A stretch of 10,857 nt of DNA from Candidatus Krumholzibacteriia bacterium (lineage in GTDB: Bacteria > Krumholzibacteriota > Krumholzibacteriia > LZORAL124-64-63). Shown piece after piece: positions 1-6,477 of the stretch. Position numbers and translations under genes: made by a program. The notes beneath the pieces were generated by a model. The model was given only the letters and a program-made list of their open reading frames with translations. It did no database searches and was not told the DNA's origin. The stretch's first letter is position 1. Every line of letters begins with the position of its first letter. Where the stretch lies: contig DAOWLV010000056.1 in the NCBI GenBank assembly GCA_030643455.1, positions 1-10,857 on the forward strand. The letters run 5' to 3'.

Positions 1-2031
1 CGCACGACCCACTGGAAATCCAACTATCCCATCGCCACCTATCTGGTTTCCCTGGCCATCTATCCCTACACGCAGTACAGCGACTGGTACAATCCGCAGG
101 GCGGCGGCGATCCCATGGAGGTGCAGTTCTTCATCTATCCCGCTCATGTCGGGGTGGTCGAGCCGACCTACGCCCTGACCGTGCCGATGATCGACGTCTT
201 TGCCCAGGCCTTCGGCGAATATCCTTTCGTCGAGGAAAAATACGGACACGCCGAGTTCACCTGGGGCGGCGGGATGGAACACCAGACCCTGACCAGCATG
301 GGCGGCTGGTCGGAGGACCTGATCTCTCACGAACTGGCTCATCAATGGTGGGGCGACATGGTCACCTGCGAGGACTTCGGGCACATCTGGCTGAACGAGG
401 GATTCGCCACCTGGAGCGAGGCCTGGTGGGCCGAGCAGAATTACGACTTCGCCACCTATCAGCAGTACATGGATTACGCGGCGTATTTCGGCCCGGGGAC
501 GATTTTCGTGGAGGATCCCCTGAACGACAACATCTTCAGCGGAGCTCTCAGCTACAACAAGGCCAGCTGGGTGGTGCACATGCTGCGCGGCGTTCTGGGC
601 GACGCGGATTTCTTTGCCGGCCTGGCGCTGTACCGTGCCGATCACATGTACGGCAGCACCACCACCGAAGATCTGCAGGCGGCCCTGGAGACCGTCAGCG
701 GCCGGGATCTGACCGCATTTTTCCAGCAGTGGATCTATGGCGAATATTTCCCGATCTACAGCTACGAATGGATCGACGGGCCGCAGGCCGGGGAAATCAC
801 CGTGACCATCACCCAGGAGCAGACCGACACCGGCCTGTTCACCATGCCGATCCGGTTGGAGGTAGAAACGACCGACGGGCCGGTTGAATTCACGGTCGAG
901 AACAGCCAGGAGACCGAAGACTATGTGCTGGTAGTGCCCGGGGCCGTGGAAAGTGTGGTTCTGGATCCTGACCGCTGGATCCTGCGTCAGGTGCGAACCC
1001 AGGTCACCGATCCAACCTTCGACCAGGGCATTCTCCTGGTCAACGGCGTGCACTGGGACACCTACGGGGTGGAGATCTACAGCGCCTACGCCGACAGCGC
1101 CTTCTGGGGCGACAACCCGATCACCTTCTGGGACTGCTTTCCCGCTCCTGGCGGCGGTTACCCGGCCAACTTGCCGGAGCCCCTCGGTCACGACGCGGTG
1201 CCGGCTTCCATTCTTGGCGGCTTCTCGACGGTGATCTGGATCGGCAACAACTACAACGGGGATCTGGCCAAGTGGGCCGAGACCCCCATCGAATCCTATC
1301 TGGAAGTGGGAGGGAATCTCCTGCTGCTAACCCGTTCCAGCATATCTTTCCTGGACGGCGACCTGACCGGTTACCTGGGTGTATCGTGGGCCGAGGATAA
1401 GGTCAGCCTGGCCAATTGCGTGGCCGTGGCCGAGGGGCTGGTGAACATTCCCTTCACCGGGTCCCAGACCTGGAACGATGTCTTTTTGACGAGCGTGGGT
1501 CCTGAGAGTACGCTGCTGTTCCAGGATACCGCGGGATTTTCCGGGCCGCGTGGAACCGGGGTCTGGGCCTCGCCCGTCGACGGCGGCACGTTCCGGGAGA
1601 GTGGCGGCCAGTTTGTTCACCTCGCGGGACGACCCTACCGCATGGACCATGACTCCCTGCGGCAGAACGTGGAATACATCCTCGAGAACCATCTGGACGA
1701 ACCCTTCACCCCGGTCAGCCCCGTTCCCGGGGATGATACGGTGCAGCGTTTCCCGGCCACCCTGAGCCAGAATTTTCCGAACCCGTTCAACCCTGTCACC
1801 ACCATCAGTTTCCGTCTGGCGGTGCCAGGTGCGGTTCGGTTGAGGGTGTTCGACGTGTCGGGACGTCTGGTAAGAACCCTCGTCGATGAAGGTGAAATGA
1901 CCGCCGGAGACCACGAAGCCGTCTGGAACGGGCTCGACCAGGCCGGGCGCTCGGTTGCCGCAGGGGTCTATTTCTACAACCTGGAAACCGAGGGATATTC
2001 CCGGACCAGACGCATGACCATGGTGAAATAA
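1..2031 (+). CDS. Secreted M1-family metallopeptidase with GATase-like and C-terminal sorting domains (5' partial)
   Basis: The frame is open from base 1, so the N-terminus and any signal peptide lie outside the window; the ATG at 115 is internal. Counting codons from base 1, the exopeptidase motif GGMEH is at 90-94, the zinc motif HELAH at 110-114, the third zinc ligand Glu at 133 (NEGFA), and the likely transition-state Tyr at 185 (SYNKAS). This is the M1 (gluzincin aminopeptidase) pattern, with all key residues present. A beta-rich segment follows at about 265-325, then at about 340-565 an alpha/beta stretch beginning GILLVNG that resembles a class I glutamine-amidotransferase/ThuA-like fold; that assignment is inferred from texture only. 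Residues about 590-676 are a FlgD-like sorting domain (FPNPFNPVTTISF, GRLVRTLVD, AAGVYFYNL, final Lys), which implies export to the surface. Expected role: trimming amino-terminal residues from extracellular peptides. The family call is firm; the substrate is unknown. Confidence 0.93.
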   Translation, partial: RTTHWKSNYPIATYLVSLAIYPYTQYSDWYNPQGGGDPMEVQFFIYPAHVGVVEPTYALTVPMIDVFAQAFGEYPFVEEKYGHAEFTWGGGMEHQTLTSMGGWSEDLISHELAHQWWGDMVTCEDFGHIWLNEGFATWSEAWWAEQNYDFATYQQYMDYAAYFGPGTIFVEDPLNDNIFSGALSYNKASWVVHMLRGVLGDADFFAGLALYRADHMYGSTTTEDLQAALETVSGRDLTAFFQQWIYGEYFPIYSYEWIDGPQAGEITVTITQEQTDTGLFTMPIRLEVETTDGPVEFTVENSQETEDYVLVVPGAVESVVLDPDRWILRQVRTQVTDPTFDQGILLVNGVHWDTYGVEIYSAYADSAFWGDNPITFWDCFPAPGGGYPANLPEPLGHDAVPASILGGFSTVIWIGNNYNGDLAKWAETPIESYLEVGGNLLLLTRSSISFLDGDLTGYLGVSWAEDKVSLANCVAVAEGLVNIPFTGSQTWNDVFLTSVGPESTLLFQDTAGFSGPRGTGVWASPVDGGTFRESGGQFVHLAGRPYRMDHDSLRQNVEYILENHLDEPFTPVSPVPGDDTVQRFPATLSQNFPNPFNPVTTISFRLAVPGAVRLRVFDVSGRLVRTLVDEGEMTAGDHEAVWNGLDQAGRSVAAGVYFYNLETEGYSRTRRMTMVK

Positions 2032-2032
2032 G

Positions 2033-2062
2033 TTCGTGCCCGGGAACGTTTTTGGGTGCGAA
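2033..2062 (+). terminator. Possible hairpin after the peptidase gene
   Basis: Bases 2033-2041 can pair with 2054-2062 over nine positions (two are G-T wobbles), with a 12-base loop. It starts two bases after the stop codon. The T run (2049-2053) lies in the loop and not after the stem, so it is a poor intrinsic terminator and may only be a 3'-end structure. Confidence 0.25.
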
Positions 2063-2175
2063 AGCATTGCCAAAATCGAGAATGATCTTTACTTGAGTAC
2101 CAGATCCCTGGCAGAATTCTCGTTAGGGTATCCAGATCCACCCAGGTCTCGGGGCATTCAAGAAAGGATTTTTCC

Positions 2176-2421
2176 ATGGATAAACCCAAGATCGCTGGTA
2201 ACAAGCCTATCGTCGTGGAACTCTCTGCCGGTCAGTACGCCTACTGCACCTGCGGCGAATCAAAGAACCAACCGTTTTGTGACGGTGCACATCGCACCAC
2301 CTCATTCCAGCCCGAGATGTTCACCTTGGCCGAAGAGAAGACAGTGGCCCTTTGCACCTGCAAGCGTAACGCGGGCGGCCCCTATTGCGATGGCGCCCAC
2401 ACCAAGCTGGAGTCCGAATAG
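2176..2421 (+). CDS. Double-CDGSH iron-sulfur protein (MiNT/CISD3-like)
   Basis: An 81-residue protein with two complete CDGSH-type motifs: CTCGESKNQPFCDGAH (ligands C24, C26, C35, H39) and CTCKRNAGGPYCDGAH (C60, C62, C71, H75). Each 3Cys-1His set is known to bind one redox-active [2Fe-2S] cluster, and the tandem form is the usual small bacterial type. No signal peptide or membrane segment is visible, so it should be cytoplasmic; the partner is unknown. The ATG at 2176 is preceded by the purine-rich AGAAAGGA at a slightly long spacing. The next gene's possible TTG start lies inside this one, so translational coupling with the membrane acyltransferase is possible. Either Ala or Ser is tolerated at the DG[S/A]H position, so the Ala here is not a defect. 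Confidence 0.93.
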   Translation: MDKPKIAGNKPIVVELSAGQYAYCTCGESKNQPFCDGAHRTTSFQPEMFTLAEEKTVALCTCKRNAGGPYCDGAHTKLESE

Positions 2422-3602
2422 AACCGGCCAGACATGAGCGGCTGGTTTCCCTGGATGTGTTCCGAGGCTTGACGGTCGCCTTGATGATCCTCGTCAACAA
2501 CCCCGGGTCATGGGCCCAAATCCACCCGCCCTTGCGTCACGCCCAGTGGCACGGCCTGACCCCGACTGATCTCGTCTTCCCCTTTTTCCTTTTCATCGTG
2601 GGAGTGGCCATATCCCTCAGTTTCGGCCGGAGGCTGGCCGAAGGCGCCACACGCGGCGACCTGGTCCGGAAGATCGTTTCCCGGTCGGTGATCATCTTTG
2701 CCCTGGGGTTGTTCCTCAACGGCTTCCCCTTCAACATTCCCCTGAACTCGACCATGGCCGCTGATTTTTCGCTGGCCAGGATCCCGGAAAACCTTACGGA
2801 CATTCGCATTCCAGGAGTTCTGCAGCGTATCGCCGTGTGTTACCTGATGGCGGGATTGGCCGTGGTCCTGGCAGGTCGGAACCGGAACCGCGCCCTGGTT
2901 GCGGTCGGTTTTCTGGTAATTTACGAACTGCTGATGCGTTTGCCCCTTGTGCCGGGGTGGGGCGCCGGCAGTTTCGAACTGGCGGATAATTTCGTGAGAT
3001 GGGCGGATCTTCATCTGCTGGGAGAAGCCCACCTCTACAGAACCGGGGACGTCGTTTTCGATCCGGAAGGTCTGGTGTCCACCCTGCCGGCTGCCGCCAC
3101 GACCATGGCGGGATTTTTCGTGGGGGAATACATCAGGGGGCCACTGGCCCTGGCGACAAAACTGCGCAGGCTCGGTCTGGCGGGTTTGGGCCTGGCGGCC
3201 GCCGGCCTTCTTGTGTGTCCGCTGGAGGCGGTGAACAAGCAGTTATGGACCACCAGTTATGTCATGCTCACCGGAGGGGTGGCCATGGTCACCCTGGCTT
3301 TTTCATCGTGGATGATCGACGTCCGGAAGTGGCGGGCAGGCACCCTGCCACCCGTGGTCTTCGGCAGCAATCCTCTGGTGGTTTTCGTGGGTTCGGGCAT
3401 CCTGGCTCGCACGCTGGTCCTGGTTCAGACAACGAATGCACAGGGGCAGACCGTCAGCCTGAACCGCTGGATGTATGAAGGAATCTTTGTCCCGGTGGCG
3501 GGCCCGGTGAACGGGTCACTTCTGTACGCCGTGACCAACGTGATGTTCTGGCTCGGCATACTGTGGGTTCTCTATCGAAAAAGGCTATTCATCAAAATAT
3601 AG
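2385..3602 (+). CDS. Membrane acyltransferase of the HGSNAT/NagX (DUF5009, COG4299) family
   Basis: A multi-pass membrane protein of about 385-405 residues. Family signatures are clear: LVSLDVFRGLTVALMILVNN at the first helix, RHAQWHGLTPTDLVFPFFLF (numbering from TTG 2385: about 51-70, with the conserved His52 in the loop that carries the acetyl-transfer histidine in HGSNAT), STLPAAATTMAGFFVG (232-247), NKQLWTTSYVMLTGG (284-298) and VFGSNPLVVFVG (325-336). Relatives move acetyl groups across a membrane to amino sugars, or sit in N-acetylglucosamine-use operons as NagX; no sugar gene is nearby, so the substrate is open. The start is uncertain. In this frame the only start codon ahead of the conserved region is TTG 2385, inside the CDGSH gene and without a Shine-Dalgarno sequence. 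A natural ATG at 2434 is out of frame by one base (see findings). The C-terminus is intact, ending LYRKRLFIKI. Confidence 0.88.
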   Translation: MRWRPHQAGVRIEPARHERLVSLDVFRGLTVALMILVNNPGSWAQIHPPLRHAQWHGLTPTDLVFPFFLFIVGVAISLSFGRRLAEGATRGDLVRKIVSRSVIIFALGLFLNGFPFNIPLNSTMAADFSLARIPENLTDIRIPGVLQRIAVCYLMAGLAVVLAGRNRNRALVAVGFLVIYELLMRLPLVPGWGAGSFELADNFVRWADLHLLGEAHLYRTGDVVFDPEGLVSTLPAAATTMAGFFVGEYIRGPLALATKLRRLGLAGLGLAAAGLLVCPLEAVNKQLWTTSYVMLTGGVAMVTLAFSSWMIDVRKWRAGTLPPVVFGSNPLVVFVGSGILARTLVLVQTTNAQGQTVSLNRWMYEGIFVPVAGPVNGSLLYAVTNVMFWLGILWVLYRKRLFIKI

Positions 3603-3869
3603 CATAGGTTTTTTGCGAGATTCACAATTGTCTCCCAGCTCCAAAGGGGAAAATGGAGTGTTCTCATCATATTTTCTGCACGATAACTGATTTGATGTCA
3701 ACATCATTCGATTTTTGTGGAAAAAAGATGTCCGGAGAATCGGGCATTTAGGATAGTATACAGTACGGTCCGTTTGGGATTCACCTGTCGGTTGGAAATT
3801 GACTGGTTTTTTTGAAGGTACAATGGGACTTGCTCCTGTAATGGTGGATAACAACACATTGGGGGTTTC
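3603..3869. other. AT-richer intergenic spacer before the paralog pair
   Basis: No convincing gene is present. The stretch is visibly more AT-rich than its neighbours and has several T and A runs. Promoter-like pieces include TTGACT (3799-3804) and TACAAT (3819-3824), but their 14-base spacing is too short for a standard sigma-70 promoter. CTCCA (about 3641) and TGGAG (about 3654) could form a 5-bp hairpin. No clear terminator for the upstream membrane gene was found. The promoter of the gene at 3870 presumably lies here but cannot be fixed by eye. Confidence 0.5.
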
Positions 3870-4529
3870 ATGATGAGAAAATCGTTACCGTTCCTGGCCA
3901 TGGTGCTGGTCGTCGTTTTCGCGATGCCCGCTTTCGGTCAATTGTCTTCCATCGACTACTTTGGCTATGCCTGGGAGACCGGTGGATTCCCTCCCAGCAA
4001 CGCGGGTGATGTGTTGGTATTCACCGGTGTGGCCGACTTCGCCGATCCGATATTCGGTGTGGACCTCGCCACCGAGGAACTCACTTTCTACATGTACGAT
4101 CTGGTCAGCGCTGGAGAAGTGGACATCGGCGGCGGCGTCTTGATGATCAACTATACGGGCGGATGGCTCGAAATCTATCGGGATGCAGCCATGAACGCCG
4201 ACTGGGGAATTGCTCCGCCCAATCCCACTTCACCAAGCACCTTCATAGACGGCACCCTGTACTTCCAGGGTTCCTTCAACTCCTTGACGGTGTTCTTGAA
4301 TCCCGGCGGAGACGGGGCCTATGAGGGCTCTCTCGACGGCATCGGCGGGGAAATGATCGATTCGGTTTGCGCGGATTGTGTCTTCACCTGGGGTGGCAAT
4401 TTTGTTGGGGCCTCCGGTGCGCAGATCCCTGACGGCTACGACCTCCAGATTGACGGGGTCTTTCAAATCGAGCAGGCAGTTCCCACGGAAGGCACCACCT
4501 GGGGTTCCGTGAAGGCCCTTTTCAATTAG
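3870..4529 (+). CDS. Secreted protein of unknown function with C-terminal WGSVKALF tail (paralog 1)
   Basis: A 219-residue protein not recognised as a known family. Residues 1-23 form a signal peptide (basic MMRK, hydrophobic core, MPAFG then Gln24). The mature part is acidic, rich in Gly, Asp and aromatic residues, and probably all-beta. It has a CADC pair (167-170) that could form a disulfide after export, and an IPDGYDLQIDGVFQIE segment near the end. It finishes in WGSVKALFN, the same tail as the next gene. The two also share an STFIDGT / ATFSDGT block and overall order, so they are diverged tandem duplicates. Two ATG codons are adjacent (3870, 3873); the only SD-like sequence is GGGGG at 3861-3865. 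It is probably co-transcribed with paralog 2, 46 bases downstream. Function is unknown; a surface or periplasmic location is inferred. Confidence 0.85.
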   Translation: MMRKSLPFLAMVLVVVFAMPAFGQLSSIDYFGYAWETGGFPPSNAGDVLVFTGVADFADPIFGVDLATEELTFYMYDLVSAGEVDIGGGVLMINYTGGWLEIYRDAAMNADWGIAPPNPTSPSTFIDGTLYFQGSFNSLTVFLNPGGDGAYEGSLDGIGGEMIDSVCADCVFTWGGNFVGASGAQIPDGYDLQIDGVFQIEQAVPTEGTTWGSVKALFN

Positions 4530-4535
4530 AATTTC

Positions 4536-4556
4536 GGTCGCCCTCGGGCGCCTTTT
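4536..4556 (+). terminator. Weak intrinsic terminator or attenuator between the paralogs
   Basis: GG plus CGCC (4536-4542, with T4538 bulged) pairs with GGCGCC (4547-4552) around a CTCG loop, followed by TTTT (4553-4556). The stem is only six pairs with a bulge and the T run is short, so partial read-through into the second paralog is more likely than a full stop. Confidence 0.45.
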
Positions 4557-4575
4557 CAACTTTGGAGGATGTAAC

Positions 4576-5187
4576 ATGAGGACACGGATAACTTTGCTGC
4601 TGGTGGCGCTGCTCCTGATAGCGGTTCCGGCCTCGGCTCAGCAGCTCTTCGACTTTCTCGGTCAGACGGTTGTTCCCGGCGATGTCGGGGGCATGCTGAA
4701 CATGGACAGCGTGGTGCGCGATCCGGCACCGGCAACCACCCCCATCCCGCTGGATTTCGCGAACTACGAGTATACCCTGGTGGTCCGGGACCTGGTCCTG
4801 GACATCGACGGTTCGCCTCAGGTCTACTCAGGCGGCATGCTGGTCATCTATGAGGACAACACCACGGTCGCGGATCACGCCAATCCGGCCACGTTCAGTG
4901 ATGGTACAGCCATCCTGATCGGCGCCATCACCACGCTGAACCGTACCATGTTCACTGCGACCCTCGGCTCGGCCGCAGGCTGGGTGGACTGGACCGGCGG
5001 CACTCGCCTGGACGACATCGCCCCGGCGGATCAGCTGGGCTGGCCTTTCCTGACCGGCATCAGCCGCCACGACGGCAACGTGGAAGCCGGCTACGACGAG
5101 CAGTGGGACGGCAAGGTGGAACCGGAAGAACCCATTGTGGAGGTCACCCCCATGTCCTGGGGTTCGGTGAAGGCTTTGCTGTACTAG
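4576..5187 (+). CDS. Secreted protein of unknown function with C-terminal WGSVKALL tail (paralog 2)
   Basis: A 203-residue protein with a textbook signal peptide (MRTR, hydrophobic residues 5-17, PASA then Gln22) and a strong Shine-Dalgarno GGAGG at 4564-4568, seven bases before the ATG, which fixes the start. The mature protein is acidic and beta-rich with no cysteine. It lacks the CADC pair of its neighbour but shares the order: a short N-terminal strand region, an (L/Y)xxxxxDLV segment, a (T/S)FxDGT block, a late Asp/Gly/Tyr-rich segment, an acidic spacer (EPEEPIVEVTP), then WGSVKALLY as the last nine residues. The tail codons are nearly identical to those of paralog 1 (16 of 17 bases), whereas the bodies are far apart. 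No known domain is recognised. The strong terminator after the stop closes the unit. Confidence 0.85.
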   Translation: MRTRITLLLVALLLIAVPASAQQLFDFLGQTVVPGDVGGMLNMDSVVRDPAPATTPIPLDFANYEYTLVVRDLVLDIDGSPQVYSGGMLVIYEDNTTVADHANPATFSDGTAILIGAITTLNRTMFTATLGSAAGWVDWTGGTRLDDIAPADQLGWPFLTGISRHDGNVEAGYDEQWDGKVEPEEPIVEVTPMSWGSVKALLY

Positions 5188-5207
5188 CCTGAGATTGATT
5201 AAAAACC

Positions 5208-5250
5208 AGAACCCCGCTTTCTTCGGGAGGTGGGGTTCTTTATTTTTATA
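5208..5250 (+). terminator. Strong Rho-independent terminator with UUCG tetraloop
   Basis: Bases 5208-5221 pair with 5226-5239 over 14 consecutive positions (three G-T wobbles) around a TTCG tetraloop, followed by a T-rich tract from 5239. An A run at 5201-5205 upstream means it could also work on the opposite strand. It lies 21 bases after the stop of paralog 2. Confidence 0.92.
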
Positions 5251-5273
5251 TTTGAGTCGGGAAGTGTTATAAT
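5245..5273 (+). promoter_or_regulatory. Candidate sigma-70-type promoter for the nuclease gene
   Basis: A perfect TATAAT -10 element lies at 5268-5273, 51 bases before the GTG start. With a 17-base spacer the -35 is TTTATA (5245-5250), a 4 of 6 match to TTGACA that overlaps the T tract of the preceding terminator. Its position just after a terminator and before an isolated gene supports it. Confidence 0.5.
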
Positions 5274-5313
5274 TGATATCTTGTAATGTGAGCCTAAAGA
5301 AAACCCTAAAAGC

Positions 5314-5319
5314 AGGGGA
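5314..5319 (+). promoter_or_regulatory. Shine-Dalgarno fixing the GTG start of the nuclease
   Basis: AGGGGA ends five bases before GTG 5325. No ATG exists in this frame ahead of the signal peptide, so this site supports the GTG start. Confidence 0.7.
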
Positions 5320-5324
5320 ACCAA

Positions 5325-6467
5325 GTGCTGCAGCTGACCAAATCACGACTTGTCCTGGCCATACTCCTGGTTGTTTTCGCCACCGGAGCACTGGCCGATC
5401 CCCCATCCGGCTATTACGACTCGGTGGATTTCACCAACCCGGCGACCGTGCGTGCCACGGTGCACAACATCATCGACGGGCATACCAAGATTCCCTACAC
5501 GTCCACCGCGACAGATACGTGGAACGTGCTCGAGTTGGCCGACCAGGATCCCAACAATTCCACGCGGATCATCGACGTCTACAAGAACCGCACCCAGGAA
5601 AAGTTCGGAGCCGGCAACAACTTCTACAACCGGGAGCACACCTGGCCCAAAAGCTATGGTTTTCCCGACGACAACTCGTCCAACCTGCCCTATTCGGACT
5701 GTCACATGCTGATGCTTTGCGACATCAGCTACAACAGTTCCCGGAGCAACAACATCTATGACGACTGCGCTTCCGGATGCAACAGCTATCCGGCCGACGA
5801 CTACAACGGCGAGGTGGGCGTCAACTACCGGAACTCGGATGTCTGGGAAACCTGGATCGGACGCCGCGGCGACGTGGCCCGGGCCCAGTTCTACGCCGAC
5901 GTACGGTACTCCGGCGACACCGGCGTCGAGCCCGACCTGATCCTGACGGACAATACCAACCTGATCGTGGCGGTCTCGGACAACGCGTCGGTGGCCTACA
6001 TGGGCGTTCTGCAGACCCTGATCCAGTGGCATTACGAGGACCCGGTGGACGACCGGGAGCGGAACCGCAACGACGTGGTCCAGTCCTTCCAGGGTAATCG
6101 GAACCCGTTCATCGATCACCCCGAATTCGTGGCCTACATCTTCGAGGGCGTCATCAGCGGCGTGCAGGATGGCCTGCCCACCCGGGGACCTGTTGCGATC
6201 ATCGCCAGCATCTATCCGAATCCCTTCAACCCGACGACCACGATCGATTTTTCCCTGACGCGCTCGGGTCCGGTCCGGGTCGAGATCTTTGCCATCGACG
6301 GCAAACTGGTCCGCACCCTTCTGAGCGACGAGCGCCAGGCCGGCGACCATCAGGTGCGCTGGGACGGGATGGCCGATACGGGCAGCCGGGTGCCCAGCGG
6401 AGCCTACTTCTGCCGGGTGCTGGGTGGGTCAGATGCCGATACCAGGCCGTTGCTGCTTCTGAAATAA
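5325..6467 (+). CDS. Secreted endonuclease I (EndA/NucM family) with C-terminal sorting domain
   Basis: A 380-residue protein starting at GTG with a good Shine-Dalgarno site. Residues 1-24 are a signal peptide (core LVLAILLVVFATGALA). Residues about 25-280 are an Endonuclease_1 (PF04231) domain: YNREHTWPKS (101-110) contains the beta-beta-alpha-metal general base His105, DCHMLMLCDISYNSSRSNN (125-143) is the second family block, and WHYEDPVDDRERNRND (235-250) plus QGNRNPFIDHPEF (256-268) form the metal-binding and structural end of the fold. Family members cut DNA and RNA non-specifically outside the cell. Residues about 297-380 are a FlgD-like/type IX-style sorting domain (IYPNPFNPTTTIDF, GKLVRTLL, GAYFCRV, final Lys) similar to that of the peptidase at the left edge. 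The gene appears monocistronic. Expected role: extracellular nucleic-acid scavenging. Four cysteines between 126 and 152 could make disulfides. Confidence 0.95.
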   Translation: MLQLTKSRLVLAILLVVFATGALADPPSGYYDSVDFTNPATVRATVHNIIDGHTKIPYTSTATDTWNVLELADQDPNNSTRIIDVYKNRTQEKFGAGNNFYNREHTWPKSYGFPDDNSSNLPYSDCHMLMLCDISYNSSRSNNIYDDCASGCNSYPADDYNGEVGVNYRNSDVWETWIGRRGDVARAQFYADVRYSGDTGVEPDLILTDNTNLIVAVSDNASVAYMGVLQTLIQWHYEDPVDDRERNRNDVVQSFQGNRNPFIDHPEFVAYIFEGVISGVQDGLPTRGPVAIIASIYPNPFNPTTTIDFSLTRSGPVRVEIFAIDGKLVRTLLSDERQAGDHQVRWDGMADTGSRVPSGAYFCRVLGGSDADTRPLLLLK

Positions 6468-6477
6468 TCCGGGTTAA

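Noticed and set aside
1327..2073. Minus-strand open frame of 248 codons in the peptidase gene
   Set aside because: Antisense to the GATase-like and sorting domains, with no recognisable product.
3799..3824. TTGACT and TACAAT as a promoter for the first paralog
   Set aside because: The spacing of 14 bases is too short for a sigma-70 promoter, so it is mentioned only in the spacer description.
3585..3901. Minus-strand frames of 65-90 codons in the AT-rich spacer
   Set aside because: No ribosome-binding site, no domain and overlap with the firm gene at 3870; openness is explained by base composition.
5343..6350. Long minus-strand open frame of 335 codons opposite the nuclease
   Set aside because: It is antisense to a gene with clear EndA motifs. 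The low-complexity Val/Asp/Gly composition is typical of a GC-rich gene read backwards.
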